Source: an uncultured Victivallis sp. (GTDB taxonomy: Bacteria > Verrucomicrobiota > Lentisphaeria > Victivallales > Victivallaceae). From it: a stretch of DNA of 40,833 bases. Made by a program: the position numbers and the translations under genes. Under the pieces are notes generated by a model. That model was given only the letters and a program-made list of their open reading frames with translations. It ran no database searches and was not told where the DNA came from. The stretch lies in contig CALXNS010000117.1 in the NCBI GenBank assembly GCA_944389815.1, forward strand, positions 1 through 40,833. The letters are read 5' to 3'. Shown piece after piece: positions 8,149 to 16,265 of this stretch (the first letter of the stretch is position 1; every line of letters begins with the position of its first letter).

Positions 8149-8723
8149 GACAATCGGTTCTATTGCAGCGTTTTCTCCGTCATCCGGCGCAGGTGGGAGC
8201 ACTCTGGCCCTCATCGCGGGCGCTCTGCCGGACAATCGTATCGGAAATCGGCGTCGAAACGGCGCATCAGGTCGTCGAACTCGGTCCCGGCACGGGAGTC
8301 ATCACGCGCGAAATTCTCCGGCTGCTGCCGGAAAAAGGGCGGCTGCTTTCCATTGAACTGGATGAAACGTTGTGCATGCATCTGCGCAAAGCGTTTCCGC
8401 AGGTCGACGTCTGCCACGACAGCGCCGCACGTCTCGGAGAATTGCTCAAGGAACGGCATCTTCCTCCGCCGGAAGCGGTAATTTCCGGATTGCCGTGGGC
8501 GGTGTTTCCGGGATCGCTGCAGCGGGAAATTCTCAATGCGGTATTGACGAATCTGACGCCGGGCGGGTATTTCGTGACCTTCGCCTATCTGCAGGGGCTG
8601 ATGCTGCCTGCGGGACTCCGGTTCCGGCGGCTGCTCGGGGAATTATTTCCGGAAATCTCCACCAGCAAAGTGGTCTGGCGAAATCTGCCGCCGGCCTTCG
8701 TCTACCGCTGTCGGAAAGGCTGA
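8145..8723 (+). CDS. Phospholipid N-methyltransferase-like SAM methyltransferase
   Basis: This 192-residue class I SAM-dependent methyltransferase has the glycine-rich motif I VELGPGTGVITREIL. Its N-terminus (FLRHPAQVGALWPSSRAL) is typical of the PmtA-like COG3963 group, which methylates phosphatidylethanolamine and is related to KsgA-type adenine dimethylases. PISGLPW-like text appears as VISGLPWAVFP at the motif IV position. It is translationally coupled (ATGA) to two membrane glycosyltransferases, which supports a lipid or envelope acceptor more than rRNA. Phosphatidylethanolamine methylation is therefore an inference from family and context. An rRNA or small-molecule substrate cannot be excluded. 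Confidence 0.8.
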   Translation: MRQSVLLQRFLRHPAQVGALWPSSRALCRTIVSEIGVETAHQVVELGPGTGVITREILRLLPEKGRLLSIELDETLCMHLRKAFPQVDVCHDSAARLGELLKERHLPPPEAVISGLPWAVFPGSLQREILNAVLTNLTPGGYFVTFAYLQGLMLPAGLRFRRLLGELFPEISTSKVVWRNLPPAFVYRCRKG

Positions 8724-8780
8724 TTCTCCTCCCCGGCCGACCGGTGGGTACGGCGTCTTTCTCCTCCATTGCGGCAATGC

Positions 8781-8821
8781 GCCGCCGCTCCGGAATGGAG
8801 AAACCATCCGGAAACGGCGGT
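8781..8821. terminator. Large hairpin between convergent envelope operons
   Basis: CCGCCG (8782-8787) with TCCGGAATGG (8789-8798) pairs with CCATCCGGA (8804-8812) and CGGCGG (8815-8820), with one bulged base and a 5-nt loop. There is no T run on either side, so it may be a Rho-assisted end or an RNA-stabilising structure for two convergent messages. Confidence 0.4.
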
Positions 8822-8832
8822 GGAATGAAGAT

Positions 8833-9546
8833 TTATTCAGCGTGCGGTTCGGGTTCGTCCGGTCCGGCGGCGGGCGCGGCGCCGGAAAGTTTCATGATCC
8901 GGCGGTGAACGACAAGATACACTGCAACGAGAACGGCCGCCCCGAGGAAGATCCAGATGTAATTGCGTTCCAGCAACTCCTTCCCCCGCTCAACAAGTTC
9001 GACATAGCTCATGTCGCCCGAAAGCGCTCCCAGCCATGCGCCGACCGCGGTCAGGATGATCACCCAGATGCCGGCTCCGAGTCCGGTATAGAAACTGAAC
9101 TTCGCAAACTCCATCTTCGCCAGCCCGGCCGGCAGAGAGATCAACTGCCGGATGGCCGGCAGCAGTCGACAAATGAAGGTGGCCAGTGCGCCGTATTCGA
9201 GGAACACCTCCTCGGCGCGGCGGATGGTCTGCGGCGAAAGGAAGAAATATTTTCCGTACCGGTAGAGAGCACTTCTGCCGAGATACAGCGCGAGAAAATA
9301 GTTGATGTAGGCGCCCGCGAGCGAACCGAGCGTGCCGGAAACGACAGCAAGCGCTCCGTCAATCCAGACATTTCCGGTAAGGAGTTCGCCGCGGAAGGCG
9401 AGAAACCCGGCGGGGATCATCACCACTTCGCTCGGGAAAGGGATGAAGGAACTTTCGATGGTCATGAAAATGAAAATGATGAAAAATCCCCACAAATGGG
9501 CGTACTGGGCAAAGTCGGCGATGTGTGCGGCGATGATTTCGGTCAT
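8833..9546 (-). CDS. DedA-family inner-membrane protein
   Basis: This 237-residue membrane protein belongs to the DedA/SNARE-associated (PF09335) family. Signatures include ESSFIPFPSEVVMIPAGFLA near residues 31-50, with the conserved E and P-x-P-S-E, and RLLPAIRQLISLPAGLAKM in the second half. About five to six hydrophobic segments are visible, with a charged C-terminal tail. DedA members are linked to recycling of undecaprenyl phosphate or phospholipids, membrane-potential maintenance and resistance to cationic peptides. AAGGAA precedes the start. It begins 2 bp after the stop of the DUF2062 gene, so the two form an operon, and it faces the ArnT-like operon convergently. The shared envelope theme is suggestive. 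Confidence 0.92.
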   Translation of the reverse strand: MTEIIAAHIADFAQYAHLWGFFIIFIFMTIESSFIPFPSEVVMIPAGFLAFRGELLTGNVWIDGALAVVSGTLGSLAGAYINYFLALYLGRSALYRYGKYFFLSPQTIRRAEEVFLEYGALATFICRLLPAIRQLISLPAGLAKMEFAKFSFYTGLGAGIWVIILTAVGAWLGALSGDMSYVELVERGKELLERNYIWIFLGAAVLVAVYLVVHRRIMKLSGAAPAAGPDEPEPHAE

Positions 9547-9548
9547 AT

Positions 9549-10070
9549 TCAGGATTCCTTGTTACAGAGTTTTCCAAGCCTGGATTGTTTTTTTGCTTTG
9601 TGCCCCCGGTAGACGATGACCATCTTCCGGACGGCGTAATAAGTCAGCGGCGTCAGGCAGGCAGCCATCAGCACGCCGCCGAGGAGAAATGCGGCGACAA
9701 GATCGCCGCCGATCGCCATCAGGGCTTCGTAACTCTCCTCCCGGACGACGTCGGAGAGCGCCTCTTTGATCGCGTCGTAATTGAGATTGCTTCCGAGCAG
9801 ACGGCTGCCCGCATAGCATTGCAGCGGATAGATGAAGAAAATCGTGAAATGGTTCGTGAGCAACGTCCCCAGCGTTGCGCCGATTTTACTTCCCTTGAGC
9901 AGAAAGGACGCCGGAATCGACAGCACAAGCTGAATGCCGAATGGCGCTACGCAACCGAAAAACATCCCGATGGCCCAGCCGCGGGCGATGTATTCCGGGG
10001 AGGCCTTTTCCCGGACGATTTTGCCGTAAAGCACGAAAAGTTTTCGTTTCAGATAAGATTTTAAGGTCAT
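9549..10070 (-). CDS. DUF2062 membrane protein
   Basis: This 173-residue protein has the DUF2062 pattern ASPEYIARGWAIGMFFGCVA (24-43), then two to three further hydrophobic segments and a lysine-rich tail. Family members are small inner-membrane proteins, often found fused or adjacent to glycosyltransferases or methyltransferases, with no settled function. The ATG at 10070 is preferred over the open frame to 10196 because AAGGAG lies 6 nt before it. It is followed after 2 bp by the DedA gene. Confidence 0.85.
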   Translation of the reverse strand: MTLKSYLKRKLFVLYGKIVREKASPEYIARGWAIGMFFGCVAPFGIQLVLSIPASFLLKGSKIGATLGTLLTNHFTIFFIYPLQCYAGSRLLGSNLNYDAIKEALSDVVREESYEALMAIGGDLVAAFLLGGVLMAACLTPLTYYAVRKMVIVYRGHKAKKQSRLGKLCNKES

Positions 10071-10284
10071 GAGCTCTCCTTGATTTGCGCTCTCCTCCGA
10101 TCCTTGTTCTTTTCCGTAAAACGGGGGCGGATTCCGGATGGTGCGAAGTGTCCCGCCCGGTCTGCCGGAACGGAGGATTTGACATCGTTCCGACAATGGA
10201 ACGGATGATTCGGAATTAAGAAACGGTCCACGACGCCGCGTTCATTCCCCCGGCGGAACCGGAGGTCTCCCCCGCAGAACCCGT

Positions 10285-10827
10285 TCAGCAACGTGCCGGC
10301 GGCCCGGCGCGAACCGGCAGCACCGTCCTCAGAAACGCAGGACAGAACGATGCGGTGGATGAAACCGCACGGAATATACCGTTCCGACGGAAAACGGAAG
10401 AAACAACTCCCGTCCGGGAAAACAACGGAAACGGCGAATGGCAATTGCGCAGAAGCGTTTCTCTGTAAAAGGAGCCATTCTGCAACTGATTCTTTCCCCG
10501 CATTCCGGCATGACGGCTCCTCAGCGCCGCGATTCCGGGGAAGTGTTCGCTTTCCGGAGAGTGCGGGACGCTTCCTATTTCCGCAACGCATTCCGTGCAG
10601 ACTTGCCGTGCAGGCTCCGCGGATCCGTTCTCCTCCGCGCCGGAACTTCGCGACCACACGATGCGGCATGACACATCGGGCGTCGATTCCGCGGCGAAAG
10701 CGGGAAGTACGGAAAAAGCGAAAAGGAAGAACGGCAGCACGAGGCGAATCAAACGACACCGCGTCCGGCAACCGGACGGCGGCGCCGGGCGGCGAAGTTG
10801 AAAAAGTTCCCGCAGCGCTCTCAGCAT
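10285..10827 (-). CDS. Doubtful small secreted protein
   Basis: This 180-codon frame is supported by a ribosome binding site (AGGAA, 7 nt before the ATG) and a credible signal peptide. An Arg-rich start is followed by LIRLVLPFFLFAFSVLPAFAAES, with likely cleavage after AFA; that segment is quoted only to show its features. After about residue 50 the sequence is rich in Ser, Arg and Cys, shows no domain I recognise, and the other frames are equally undistinguished. It may be a lineage-specific secreted protein, a decayed gene, or a frameshifted one. The flanking stretches 10071-10284 and 10828-11025 show no gene, RNA or clear repeat that I can support. Confidence 0.4.
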   Translation of the reverse strand: MLRALRELFQLRRPAPPSGCRTRCRLIRLVLPFFLFAFSVLPAFAAESTPDVSCRIVWSRSSGAEENGSAEPARQVCTECVAEIGSVPHSPESEHFPGIAALRSRHAGMRGKNQLQNGSFYRETLLRNCHSPFPLFSRTGVVSSVFRRNGIFRAVSSTASFCPAFLRTVLPVRAGPPARC

Positions 10828-11025
10828 GTTTTTTTCCTGGAATTCTTCATTCTTCTAAGATAGCATGATCCATCCGCTTTTTCAAGCCGTCCCGTTTTGA
10901 ATGCCGAAGGCTCCTCCGGCATCGAACGCGGCATCGGTCGCGACATCAGCCGGCCGGGAAAGGAAGGACGCACGCCGGGGAAGAGATGTTCTCCACATAT
11001 CCGGGCATTGCCGGAATGATCGGCG

Positions 11026-11871
11026 TCACCAGCGATCCCCGTTGCGGAGTTTGCGGCGCAACGCCGCCGGGGTGATGCCGAATTTGCGTTGAAACATCCG
11101 GGAAAAGTGAAATTCATCATAAAAATGAAATTGTTCGGCCAGCTCTTTGGGCGAAACATCCTTTCGATAAAGCTCCTCGCAGGCAGAGCTCAATCGGAGA
11201 TTTCTCCAGTAAGCGCCGGGCGGCATGCCCAGCGCCTGCTTGAATACCGCGGAAAATCGCGACTTCGAAAGATTGACCCTCCCGGCAGCCTCCGCCAGAT
11301 CGAATTTCTCCGCCGGATGACGCCGCATATATTCCAATGCCGGAGTGAGCGTGCCGAGCGCGGCGAGCGTCGCGGCGGCGGTGTGTTTTTCCGTGCAGCC
11401 GGAAACGATCCGCGAAACGAGTTCCAGAGCGACGGTTTCGCGCCGCAGCAGCCGCAGCGGCGTAAGCGGCAGCGAAAGCGTCTCAACAAGTTCTCCGCAC
11501 AAATCTGCCAGTTGCGTGGAAAGCGGCGGGCGGAAGAGCGGAGGAATTTCGAAAAACGAGAGCCAATCGATGCTGTTCAGGAGCGTGACATTGAAATGGC
11601 ACCAGATCGAAACCGGCTCGTTTCCCTCAAGCCACGTAAGTTTATGCCGGACGTTCCGGGCAATGAGATACGCTTCGCCGTCGTCGGCAATGTAATCAAG
11701 TTCCCGCTGCCGCACCCGGCTTCTGACGTTACGGTGGCAGACCAGCACGTAAAACGGCAGCAGTCTCCAGTCGGTCCGGTGAATTTCCCGCAAAGGCGTG
11801 ACTCCACCTTCCAGCACCGTTATGTGAAGCCGGGCATGATCGAAAACATTTCCAATTGCGGAAGTAGTCAT
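11026..11871 (-). CDS. AraC-family transcription regulator (GH36 locus)
   Basis: This 281-residue regulator has an N-terminal sugar-sensing cupin-like region (text such as YLIARNVRHKLTWLEG) and a C-terminal AraC/XylS double helix-turn-helix. The second HTH signature reads PKELAEQFHFYDEFHFSRMF followed by RKFGITPAALRR. The frame is open to an ATG at 11931. I prefer the start at 11871, which has GAGGGGG just upstream; 11910 and 11931 have weaker sites. It is divergent from the GH36 alpha-galactosidase gene with about 270 bp between them, and most likely controls it in response to a galactoside. The intergenic region holds a promoter and an inverted repeat suited to this role. Confidence 0.88.
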   Translation of the reverse strand: MTTSAIGNVFDHARLHITVLEGGVTPLREIHRTDWRLLPFYVLVCHRNVRSRVRQRELDYIADDGEAYLIARNVRHKLTWLEGNEPVSIWCHFNVTLLNSIDWLSFFEIPPLFRPPLSTQLADLCGELVETLSLPLTPLRLLRRETVALELVSRIVSGCTEKHTAAATLAALGTLTPALEYMRRHPAEKFDLAEAAGRVNLSKSRFSAVFKQALGMPPGAYWRNLRLSSACEELYRKDVSPKELAEQFHFYDEFHFSRMFQRKFGITPAALRRKLRNGDRW

Positions 11872-12020
11872 TTCCCCCTCAACAACGTCTTCCCGGAAAG
11901 GCGGCGGCATTGCCGCAGCCCGCCTCTTCATTCGAAAACTTCATCCGCCGTTTTCCCCCATCCCCGGCAACAGAAACGGAGCCGAAACGCGGCATCCGCG
12001 AAAATGCAGTTGTTTTTTAC

Positions 12021-12040
12021 ATATTTATGAAAATATCATA
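12021..12040. promoter_or_regulatory. Inverted repeats upstream of the GH36 promoter, possible operator
   Basis: Two overlapping inverted repeats are seen: ATATTT-N4-AAATAT (12021-12036) and TATGA-N5-TCATA (12026-12040). They end 2 bp before the -35 hexamer of the GH36 promoter, where an AraC-type activator would contact polymerase. Binding by the adjacent regulator is inferred. Confidence 0.4.
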
Positions 12041-12042
12041 CA

Positions 12043-12071
12043 TTGTCGGTTTTGCAAATTTAAAGTATAAT
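12043..12071 (+). promoter_or_regulatory. GH36 gene promoter
   Basis: TTGTCG (12043-12048) and a perfect TATAAT (12066-12071) are 17 bases apart. The predicted start is near 12078, leaving about 65 nt of leader. The imperfect -35 fits an activator-dependent promoter. Confidence 0.65.
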
Positions 12072-12143
12072 TAATCCCGATTCATATCCCCGCATGCGCA
12101 ACCATCAACGGCAAAAGACCACAAAAAGAGCAGGAGAGAAAGA

Positions 12144-14600
12144 ATGAACGACGTTCAATATCTGGAACACATGGTCGAAAACTGGGCCGCCGCCTCCGAC
12201 GAGGCAGTTGAAATCATTCCCCGGACACAGGGCTGGGGAACTCTTCATTACGGCTGCGACGCCCGCGGAGGCGTGCTCCGCTGCGGGGGGCGAAGCTTTG
12301 AAAACGGACTCGGCACTCACGCCAACAGCCGGATCCGGATCCGAACCGTCAAACCGTTGGCGAAATTCCACGGATTCGGCGGCGCAGCGGAAAACGCCTT
12401 CATGGCATCCGTCATTCCTCAGGCGCCGAAGCTGGTTTTTTCCGTCGAAACAGCAGGAAAACGCATCGCCTGCTCCGACGCGCTGCACTACGGAGAAGTG
12501 GCGGAATTTAATGTCGATCTCAACGGCGCAACCGAACTGGAACTGGTCATACAGGCGCCCACGGGAACGACGTTCGGACATGCAAACTGGGCGGGAACCG
12601 AATTGATTACGCTCGACGGGAAACGCATTCCAATTGGTTGTCCGAAGAATATGCAGTTCCCGATTTCCTTCCTTTACGATGGCCAGTCCACGAAGCAGAA
12701 TCCGCTTTTCTGCGACAAACAGCATTTTCGCAGCGAGGAGACAGATCACGTGGCTCATGAATTTTCCTGTGGACCGGAAGAACTCCGCATGACTCTCCGC
12801 TGCAAAATATATCGTGATTTCCCCGTCGCAGAGTGGCATGTGACATTAACCAATCTCGCGAAAAAGAACAGCAGACGCCTTTCTCACTTCCGGTCACTGA
12901 ATTTATACTATGAACCCCAGGGTCGACCGCAGCTTCTCCGACATCGCGGCTCGTTTCACTGGGAGACGGAACTGGTCGGCTCCGGCGAATCATACTGCAA
13001 CGCATTTCGTGATTCATTCCGTCCGGTCTGGTGGATGCCGTCCGCTCCGGAAAAGATTCATTTCGGCGGCACCGGCGGCCGGCCGTCGGTGGACTGGATG
13101 CCCTACTTCGATCTGCCGGACGGCGATACGAACCGAAGGATCGCCATCGGCTGGGCCGGAGAATGGTCCGCCGATGCAGAGTGGAACGGAGAACGATTCC
13201 AGATTGCAGCGGGCCTGTCGGAGTTCGATGCGTTTCTCGAACCCGGAGAACATCTGGAACTCCCGTCGATTCTTCTGCAGTACACGACCTCCGGCGGCAG
13301 GGAATACGCAGTGAATCTCTGGCGGCGGTTCGTCACCGCGAAAATCATGCTTCCCGTGGACGGCGCCCCGCCGAAGGCGCCGCTCTCCGCCGCCACCTGG
13401 GGCGGTATGACGGAAGAACAACATCTCGAAAAAATCGCGGCATTGCGTCGGGAAAAACTGCCGATCGAAAATTACTGGATCGATGCGGGATGGTTCGCCA
13501 AGGAGAGCTTGAATGAATTTGAACCGACCTGGTCGAACAACGTCGGAGACTGGCAATTCGATCCGATCTCCTACCCGGAAAAGTTGCGAAACATTGCCGA
13601 CGTCGTTCATTCCGACGGTCGGAAACTGCTGCTCTGGTGTGAGCCGGAGCGGGTTCGTACCGACCGGAAGCTGGCAGAAGAGCATCCGGACTATCTCATT
13701 TTTGACGAGACGAACAATGCATTGCTTGACCTCGGCAATCCGGCGGCGTGGCAATATTGTTTCGACATGATTTCACAGCTTGTGGAGGAAAATCATCTTG
13801 ACTGGTATCGCCAGGATTTCAATTTTTCACCACTGCCGTACTGGAGAAGAAAGGATGCGGAAGGGCGCAGAGGCATCACCGAAATACGATATGTGGCCGG
13901 ATTGTACAAACTCTGGCGGGAATTGCGTCGAAAATTCCCGCACCTCATGATCGACAATTGCGCCAGCGGCGGCCGGCGGCTTGATTTCGAGCTTCTCCGC
14001 TACAGTCTGCCGCTCTGGTACAGCGACATGCAGTGTTCTCCCGCATTCGATCCGCGTTACGGGCTCACACACATTGCCGGCATGTCCGACTACTGGCCGC
14101 GCTTTTCCGGCGGCGTGGAAAATCCGGCCGGCGGCGATACATACAATTTCCGCGCCGCCATGGCGAACGGCATGAGTGTGCATTATTATTACACGCGAGC
14201 ATTTTCCATGTCGGATTATCCGCATTCGTGGTTGCGGGAACGACTCGGCGAATACCTGAAAATCCGCAACTGCCTCGCCGGAGATTTCTATGCGCTGAAC
14301 CCGCCGACCATGGATGATTCCACCTGGGCGGTCATGCAGTACGATCTTCCGGAGGAATCACGCGGCGTCATCACGGTATTCCGCGGTCAGGATTGTCCGG
14401 AGATCGAACGAGTCATCGTCCCGCGCGGCCTCAACCCGGCAGCGGAATACTCAGTTTCCGACTGTGACGGCACGTTTCCGCCGTTCACGGTCACCGGAGC
14501 GCAATGGATGCGCGACGGTCTTGCATTGCGCATCGACCAGCCGCGCACCGCATTGCTGATCTCGTATTCGCGCGTCAGCGGATCTGACGGACGGAATTGA
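12144..14600 (+). CDS. GH36 alpha-galactosidase with N-terminal NPCBM domain
   Basis: This 818-residue enzyme should hydrolyse terminal alpha-galactosides (raffinose-type or galactomannan side chains) by a retaining mechanism. Residues about 10-160 resemble an NPCBM module, with the characteristic FENGLGTHANSRIRI. The (beta/alpha)8 catalytic domain carries WYRQDFN, with D558 as likely nucleophile, then DNCASGGRRLDFE, and WYSDMQ with D628 as likely acid/base. The 70-residue spacing between these aspartates equals that of characterised GH36 enzymes such as AgaA. No signal peptide is seen, so it acts in the cytoplasm on imported sugar. AGGAG precedes the ATG. It is divergent from an AraC regulator, and its 3' end overlaps the convergent ADP-ribosylglycohydrolase-family gene by 26 bp. 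Confidence 0.93.
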   Translation: MNDVQYLEHMVENWAAASDEAVEIIPRTQGWGTLHYGCDARGGVLRCGGRSFENGLGTHANSRIRIRTVKPLAKFHGFGGAAENAFMASVIPQAPKLVFSVETAGKRIACSDALHYGEVAEFNVDLNGATELELVIQAPTGTTFGHANWAGTELITLDGKRIPIGCPKNMQFPISFLYDGQSTKQNPLFCDKQHFRSEETDHVAHEFSCGPEELRMTLRCKIYRDFPVAEWHVTLTNLAKKNSRRLSHFRSLNLYYEPQGRPQLLRHRGSFHWETELVGSGESYCNAFRDSFRPVWWMPSAPEKIHFGGTGGRPSVDWMPYFDLPDGDTNRRIAIGWAGEWSADAEWNGERFQIAAGLSEFDAFLEPGEHLELPSILLQYTTSGGREYAVNLWRRFVTAKIMLPVDGAPPKAPLSAATWGGMTEEQHLEKIAALRREKLPIENYWIDAGWFAKESLNEFEPTWSNNVGDWQFDPISYPEKLRNIADVVHSDGRKLLLWCEPERVRTDRKLAEEHPDYLIFDETNNALLDLGNPAAWQYCFDMISQLVEENHLDWYRQDFNFSPLPYWRRKDAEGRRGITEIRYVAGLYKLWRELRRKFPHLMIDNCASGGRRLDFELLRYSLPLWYSDMQCSPAFDPRYGLTHIAGMSDYWPRFSGGVENPAGGDTYNFRAAMANGMSVHYYYTRAFSMSDYPHSWLRERLGEYLKIRNCLAGDFYALNPPTMDDSTWAVMQYDLPEESRGVITVFRGQDCPEIERVIVPRGLNPAAEYSVSDCDGTFPPFTVTGAQWMRDGLALRIDQPRTALLISYSRVSGSDGRN

Positions 14601-16113
14601 GCCGGTGCAGCTCATCCCAGCAGCTAACGGTATCCAGGATGCCGGCGGAAACAGCGCCGCGCCGTTGAACCGGCAACTGGATCACCTCCGGACAGAACCG
14701 ATCCTGAAAGCGGATTTCAATGGGAATATATTGGAACGGCCCGTCAAACTCTCCGGCAGAAAGTTTGATGAATGCATCGCTTTCACGTCGAAAATGACTG
14801 ATCAGCGATACGGCACCCGGCGCAGCACTCCAGCCTTCCGGCAGAATCGGCTTCACATGCATGATACGGTTGTCGGTGCTTCCCGGATAGAGATGGAAGC
14901 GGAGGCGGCATGCTTCTCCGGGAGCAAGTTCCGGACCGTCGAGATATTCGATTCCGAGCGTCAGATTGCAGTTGATGGTGAAACGCATTTCAAACGAAGA
15001 GCGTTCCCAGATTCTGGTTCGGACGATCTCGTTGTCCTTGAGTTTTGCGATGTACTCCTCCGACACGGCACTCGGCGCATCGGTCAGGCGCGGCAATGTT
15101 CCATTGGTCATTGCCGCAAGTTTCGCCTGCTGAATCACGCGGGCGGTCAAATCATTCAACGTGCGGGGCACGGAGGCGTTGAAGGGATCGATCGCCACGG
15201 TTTTAATGCTCTCCCCGATGGGTTCGATCCAGTTCCGCGGGATGCCGGAACGTCCGAGCATGATGCCGAGAATCGCTCCGGCGGTGGCGGCGGTGCAGTC
15301 GGTGTCATCCCCGCAGTTGGTCGCAGTGCAGATGGTTCTGCCGAAATCGCCCTGCCCGTAGAGCAATCCGAGTACGACAAATGCGACGTTGGCGGGCGCC
15401 TGGAACCAACCGAGATCGGAGCTGTCCTTGACGATCGCCTCGCGGGCGGTGCGCCAGTCGCCGCCGCGGTCGAATTCGGCAACCGCGAGTTTCACGGCAC
15501 GGGCGACGCGGCAATCGGCGGGAATTTTCGATAAACCGATGGCGATCAGTTCGCGCAGATCAGACACGACGAAGGCGGCCGATTCGAGCGCCGTCGTGAA
15601 AAGTTCGGCATAAATTCCTTCGCCGCAATGGTCGACGCAGGAATCCATCCAGGCGAAGTGCAGTGCCTCATCCGGCGAACCGGGAAAGAGGCACGCCCAG
15701 ATTTCCGAGCGGATCCACGCGCCGTTGCTGAATTTCCAGCGTTCATTGTTGCACGCGCCGGAGAGCGGCGGCATCAATCCGTTGGCGATATTGGTTTTGC
15801 CGATGCCGTATTCGTTCCACGGCGCGACGATGTAATTCATCCAGTATTCGGCAAGCATTCTCTCGTTCAATTTCCAGACGCCCTGCTCCTCGACGGCCAG
15901 CAACCAGATCAGCTGCAGATCGAGATCGTCATTGGGGGCGGGTTCTCCGGCGAGATCCTGCGCGTAGAAGGAGACATTCTGAGTTTCCCTGCGGCCCTCG
16001 AAGGGAGCACCGAGGGTTCCGCCGATGTTCTTTCCGGTCCAGCAGCCGAGCACCTGGTCGCGGAAACGTTCGAGATTGATGTTTTCACGGGACGGCATTG
16101 AAGTGTTGAACAT
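14575..16113 (-). CDS. ADP-ribosylglycohydrolase-family protein in a sugar locus
   Basis: This 512-residue protein has an N-terminal ADP-ribosylglycohydrolase (DraG/ARH, PF03747) domain. Motifs are GCWTGKNIGGTLGAPFEG (23-40), an acidic pair in NDDLD (61-65) and the metal-binding GDDTD (268-272) inside NCGDDTDCTAATAGAILG. From about residue 375 to the end is an added all-beta-looking domain of unknown type. There is no signal peptide. Known members remove ADP-ribose from protein or RNA, but no ADP-ribosyltransferase is nearby. Instead the gene is divergent from an AraC regulator and convergent with GH36, so a sugar N- or O-glycoside substrate is inferred. AGGAG lies 6 nt before the ATG at 16113. 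It overlaps the GH36 stop by 26 bp. Confidence 0.85.
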   Translation of the reverse strand: MFNTSMPSRENINLERFRDQVLGCWTGKNIGGTLGAPFEGRRETQNVSFYAQDLAGEPAPNDDLDLQLIWLLAVEEQGVWKLNERMLAEYWMNYIVAPWNEYGIGKTNIANGLMPPLSGACNNERWKFSNGAWIRSEIWACLFPGSPDEALHFAWMDSCVDHCGEGIYAELFTTALESAAFVVSDLRELIAIGLSKIPADCRVARAVKLAVAEFDRGGDWRTAREAIVKDSSDLGWFQAPANVAFVVLGLLYGQGDFGRTICTATNCGDDTDCTAATAGAILGIMLGRSGIPRNWIEPIGESIKTVAIDPFNASVPRTLNDLTARVIQQAKLAAMTNGTLPRLTDAPSAVSEEYIAKLKDNEIVRTRIWERSSFEMRFTINCNLTLGIEYLDGPELAPGEACRLRFHLYPGSTDNRIMHVKPILPEGWSAAPGAVSLISHFRRESDAFIKLSAGEFDGPFQYIPIEIRFQDRFCPEVIQLPVQRRGAVSAGILDTVSCWDELHRLNSVRQIR

Positions 16114-16173
16114 GACCAACTCCTGATTGAATATTTTCTTTTTCCCACACCATGCAATCAGCCGGCATGAGCG

Positions 16174-16203
16174 TTGACAATCCTGTTATTTCGTCTATAT
16201 TAT
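16174..16203 (+). promoter_or_regulatory. Promoter of the second AraC gene
   Basis: A consensus TTGACA (16174-16179) and TATTAT (16198-16203) are 18 bases apart, with a start near 16210 and a leader of about 56 nt. Confidence 0.6.
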
Positions 16204-16227
16204 ACTTGAAAGAAAACCGAAATGAAA
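16199..16227 (-). promoter_or_regulatory. Divergent promoter for the ADP-ribosylglycohydrolase-family gene
   Basis: On the minus strand TATAAT (16199-16204) is preceded after 17 bases by a weak -35 TTTCAT (16222-16227). The -10 hexamer almost coincides with that of the opposing AraC promoter, so the two polymerases cannot bind at once. The poor -35 suits activation by the AraC protein. Confidence 0.5.
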
Positions 16228-16265
16228 TAAAAAAAAATCCAGATACCTATAATTTTGTCTGAATT

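Noticed and set aside
8145..8723. KsgA rRNA adenine dimethyltransferase
   Set aside because: At 192 residues it is shorter than KsgA, lacks its C-terminal domain, and has the N-terminus and context of phospholipid methyltransferases.
14575..16113. Toxin-antitoxin or macrodomain-type defence involving ADP-ribosylation
   Set aside because: There is no ADP-ribosyltransferase, small partner gene or defence neighbour. The context is carbohydrate use.
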